Source: Eopsaltria australis (taxonomy: Eukaryota > Chordata > Aves > Passeriformes > Petroicidae). Taken from it: DNA of 64,000 nucleotides. Below, piece after piece: positions 60,331 to 64,000 of the stretch. The stretch lies in assembly GCA_034509425.1 (NCBI GenBank), contig JAVTVJ010000048.1:496001-560000 (forward strand). The letters are read 5' to 3'. The notes beneath the pieces are model-generated. The model was not told the DNA's origin. It saw only the letters and a list, made by a program, of their open reading frames with translations, and ran no database searches. The stretch's first letter is position 1. The number at the start of each line of letters is the position of its first letter. A program made the translations under genes and the position numbers.

Positions 60331-61750
60331 GTGCAGACCTCTTCAATTTCCAGTCCATTGTCAAGCCAGGGGTCAAGGCAGATTGCCAGGGTGCAGGATT
60401 TAGAATAAAATAACTGGAACATGGAGGTGGAAATGAAGTACAGCTGTGCTTACAAAGGTACAAACCAAATCAGATATTAACCTTTCTCTTTTCCTTAAAA
60501 TACAAAATAATCTGTGTATTGTACAGGTGCATAATCACATTGCTTGACAGCTCCTGAAAGCCAAGATTGTTCTTATCCCTCCGTATTTGGAAATCATATT
60601 CTAGGCTGGAGTCCTCTCAGCATTTGTGAAAGTGAAGTGATTTGAAAACCTAACACATATCCCATTACTGTATATTCAACAGTAAAATAGCAAAAGGGAA
60701 AATGAAAAAAAACTTTATGAAAATGTGCAAAGAATATGGAGAAGTTAGCAGAATTTTATTACAGGCTCACCCACAAGAAAAATGTATTCCTGGATTAAAA
60801 ATATAGGAACTCAAACTTGTCCTTGTTTTATGAGACCCAAGTTTAGCATCCCCTTTTGGATGAAGTAATGTAGGTGTTACAAAGTGTAAGAACATTCCAG
60901 TGGGCCAATGTGGGAAAATCTGCCTCCCATAAATCTCCTTTTGATGACACAGTGATGGGCAAAAGTTGCAAAGTCTAATGAAATGTAGTATGTTTTCCAA
61001 ATTCTTATTACTTCTGATGAGACTAGATTGTTTCTTTTTTTGTAATCCATATATGTTTCCTTCTTTCTATTACAGACCTTGATGTGTGGTGAAGGCTGAG
61101 CTACCAATGCTTTCACTGCATGCCTTTGAATGACATGACAAACCAACTGTGAACCTAAAGCAAACCAATACAGTGTCACCTCAGTCCTTGCAGTCAGCTC
61201 ACAAATCCCTACTGCTCCAAGCAGCTCCCCTAAAAAGCAGCAGGGCAAAATGACTGTCATTCCAGGCATGTTCTCTGTTACAGCTTGTTAATCATGTTGT
61301 CAGTGATACAGAAGTCTCCACTGAGTCTATCTATTAGCAAAGACTGATACAGCAACCTATTCATAGCATGGAAGAGGTCCATCCCAAAAGTCTAGCGGTG
61401 TCAGAGCACAAGCAGTGGAGCAAAGGAAGGAAACATAATTTTTAGCACTCAAAACTGGGTGGAAAATGGAAGCCTACATCAAGTAGTGTTAACTGAGCCC
61501 TGGGATGGCTGTAAAAGGTCCTTATAGCAATCCAGTATGCATGCAAGATTTACTAAGACATGTCTTATTTCTTGCAATCAGTTTCTTGACATAAATATAA
61601 ACTCAGTAAGTCTCAGCAGCCTGTCATTCCTAATTTGCAAGGCTAATAATAACAAGGGGTTTTTTAGTGAAGCATGAATTTTGTGAGCTCTCTAGTCTCA
61701 GCACATCTGTCCCTGCTCTCCTGCCAATCCAACCATTTTGGCAAAAGTAA

Positions 61751-62101
61751 TACAGCACTGTCAAGAAAAAGGAACTGAGGAGGAGCATATAAAGTTTCTC
61801 TACTTAGTTTCAGCAGAGCAAGCTGAAGCAGAGACAAGCACAAATGGATGGGATGTTCAAACAACCATGGCCATGGCTCCCGTAGTAAGGAACTCGCTCA
61901 GTCTCAGCACATCAGCACCTTGAGGCGAATGGTGCCTGGGGAATGCACTGAGTCCTCATTAAGCCGGCAAAAACAGGCACAGAGTCACAGGGTCTTGTTC
62001 TTGCTTAGAATGTGATTTTATTGCCTCCTTTTGTCTGTCGCTCTAGGCAACTGCCTTCGTCGCCTGCTCGTGAAACTGGGCCAGCTTGCTAGGGAGCAGC
62101 A
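61751..62101 (-). mobile_element. Possible short LTR (weak)
   Basis: A 351-bp segment that is GC- and CpG-richer on its right half. It is flanked by AAGTAA at 61745-61750 and 62102-62107, a possible 6-bp duplication. On the - strand it starts TGCTGCTCCCTAGCAAGC and has AATAAA (+ coordinates 62017-62022) followed by a transcript-end-like CACATTCTAAGC. The other end reads TA on the + strand instead of the expected TG, and the part before the polyadenylation signal is only about 80 bases, very short for U3. A TATAAA on the + strand near 61789 confuses the orientation. Could be a partial LTR or coincidence. Confidence 0.35.
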
Positions 62102-64000
62102 AAGTAACACTCAGCTTTGAGTTACTATTTCATCAGATGATGTAACTCTACACAGGAGTCTTTTAATTTCTACACGAAAAGCAACATGCTGGTCAATTTG
62201 CTGACCCTTAAACCTTGATTTTTTACCTGATCTTAAAACTTTGCCTTCCCAACTCTTGCAAATAGTTACTGGTATGGAATGAAGACAATAGCAAAGCTGC
62301 ACATGCAGCCCCTGGCAAAACCAGGTTCTAAACATCTGAGGAGAACTGATGGGTATTTTAGGTATATACCACAGTGCCTGGCAAAACACTTTACTTGAAA
62401 GATATAAATAACACCCCTCAATTATTGTGACCCTGTCACATACTTGCTATAGGTTTTCCAAAAGTGCCAGCTAAAGGTATGCCTTCAACAGAAATACTGA
62501 GCCTGTCTCCACTGATAGCAGTGAGACTGAAATTGAACTACTACCAAGTGCTTTTGCACACCCCACAATATATATTGAAGTATTAGAACACATATGAACA
62601 AGAACTTAAACTTAGCTTACAGACAGAATAAATGTTTCTCATATTTAAGTTCGCATCACAACACTAGCTATAGCATATCACTCAGGTCACTTCCCAAGCT
62701 CTTCAACATATTAGAACTGATCAGTAATGATCATTTTTAGACAACTTGACTCAGAAAGCTGGTTTTAATTTGCAAACCCTTATCAAGCTGGGTTTAAGCC
62801 AAACGACTTGGTGCATTTTTTACTGTCCACGATGGATGTGAATCAGGACTACTGAACTGTTCTTCCTACCTTCACTATCTTACCATTTCCTGTAGGACTA
62901 CTCAAGAAATAAAGCACTACTCTGTTTGAATTACAGCAGGATCAAGCCACCAGGAATAACTAGACTTTACTCATGTGTTTTACCAAGGAATGCATTCTGC
63001 AGCTTAATTTAAATGTAACTCAACTTGGAGCAAATAAGGACAGAAGGATAACCAAGAAACATGTTGAAAGGAAAAAAACCATATACCAAGTGCATATGTG
63101 CAAAGATTCCCTGCTACTATGCAGATTTATTGTTTTTCAGGATCAAGCTATGTATATATTAAGTCACTTGCAGAATTACAGATCTGGTTTTACCCCTGTT
63201 TGACACAAGGATACTTCCTGCATTAACTTTAATGACAGACACTGCAGATCTGCTGCAAGTACAATAAAGTCAGGGTGAGAGTTTGGGGATCATGCCTTCA
63301 GGCAATGCTCTGCCATCTTCCACAGGACAAGAACCTCTGGCCAGGTGGCTTCCACATAACTAGTGTGGGGACTCAAATACAGACACTGATTCTAACATAC
63401 CACTTCTAAACGGACAACTAAAAAAACATGTTATTCAATATGAAACAGGGTAATTTTGATATATGCTTATTTTGGTTTACATAATGTTTTTGATACTGTT
63501 TTAATTTTTTGAATTAATAAAATAAATAAAAGAAAAGCTACCAACTAGTCTCCCAACTGAGTTCACCCAGTGTGCTTTCACACTGATAAAGTCTCAGGCA
63601 AACCAATGAATTAGTTTCTCTGTAGTCATTTCTTTATCCTCTCAATTTCAGCCGCACTGTACTTCATTCCCAGCATTTTATATTCTCAGGTGCTAAAGCT
63701 TAGGACACTGAGCCCCAAATACAAACAGATTGAAGCCAGGCAGCAAAAGAGATTACCAGTCTGAGGCATCTGTCCATTTCAGCTTTCACAGAGGTGGCAG
63801 CTACCGTGACAGGAAGCTGAGTCATGCATAAAGGCAATCCAGTGCACAGATCAAAATAGTAATATAGATCAGCACAGGTTCTGAGCTGAACAGTGGCAGC
63901 CTGCAAGCTGCACGGAGTTCCTGCTTCATATGCAATGCAGCTATGCTTGCCACCAGCACGGTATCAGCCAGGCAACAAACAGGCAGGATGAACAGCTGGA
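62102..64000. other. Unique AT-rich stretch
   Basis: No repeat family or gene recognised. 63500-63535 is AT-rich with AATAAA-type repeats. Open frames here are short and without recognisable domains. Confidence 0.5.

Larger units (their letters stand above)
57136..61750. other. Unique stretch, no gene identified
   Basis: Holds the purine-rich tract at 58640-59110, GT-rich imperfect repeats at about 59975-60050 and an A-rich patch at 60268-60330. Long - strand open frame 60877-61269 (130 codons) has no recognisable domain or conserved motif and is within the range expected by chance. Confidence 0.5.

Noticed and set aside
60877..61269. 130-codon open frame on the - strand as a gene
   Set aside because: No recognisable domain and no supporting splice or promoter context. 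A few frames of this length are expected by chance in 64 kb.
1..64000. tRNA, rRNA, CRISPR arrays, bacterial operons or riboswitches
   Set aside because: None seen. Sequence character and transposon content are those of vertebrate non-coding DNA.

Overview
The window looks like non-coding vertebrate DNA, most likely from a bird and probably a songbird. It is AT-rich and CpG-poor. The recognisable repeats are CR1 LINE 3' fragments and solitary endogenous-retrovirus LTRs. I saw no L1, Alu-like or B-type SINEs. One LTR, starting TGTCTTGGTTTGAA, resembles a family I recall as common in songbirds. No bacterial-style genes, operons, tRNA, rRNA or CRISPR arrays are visible.

Layout. Seven CR1 pieces lie on the + strand (about 583-1355, 8078-8761, 14548-14822, 19303-19600, 26750-26932, 27066-27238, 56733-57135) and one on the - strand (20948-21381). 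Four solo LTRs have TG...CA ends and matching target-site duplications: 4840-5792 (+, GGGTG), 25198-25803 (-, TCATTC), 35044-35593 (-, AGTA) and 52382-53427 (+, CCTCC). Two more LTRs of one family lie at 14944-15530 and 31876-32416. A weaker LTR candidate lies at 61751-62101. An inverted pair of an unrecognised repeat lies at about 50656-50872 and 54649-54868. Simple sequence includes a 42-base poly(A) at 42196-42237. A strong 13-bp-stem hairpin lies at 9186-9220.

Genes. I cannot identify any gene with confidence. Three intervals on the - strand (15621-15742, 36610-36723, 45180-45262) are bounded by good splice-site matches and have an open frame. They are candidate exons only. If real, the window would be mostly intron of a gene read on the - strand. 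Scanning 64 kb of AT-rich sequence by eye throws up such intervals by chance, so confidence is low.

The insertions appear independent. They share no function, and no retroviral internal genes remain between any LTR pair. I found no clear new biological system. The observations most worth checking are the inverted repeat pair, the exon candidates and the TSD-defined LTRs.
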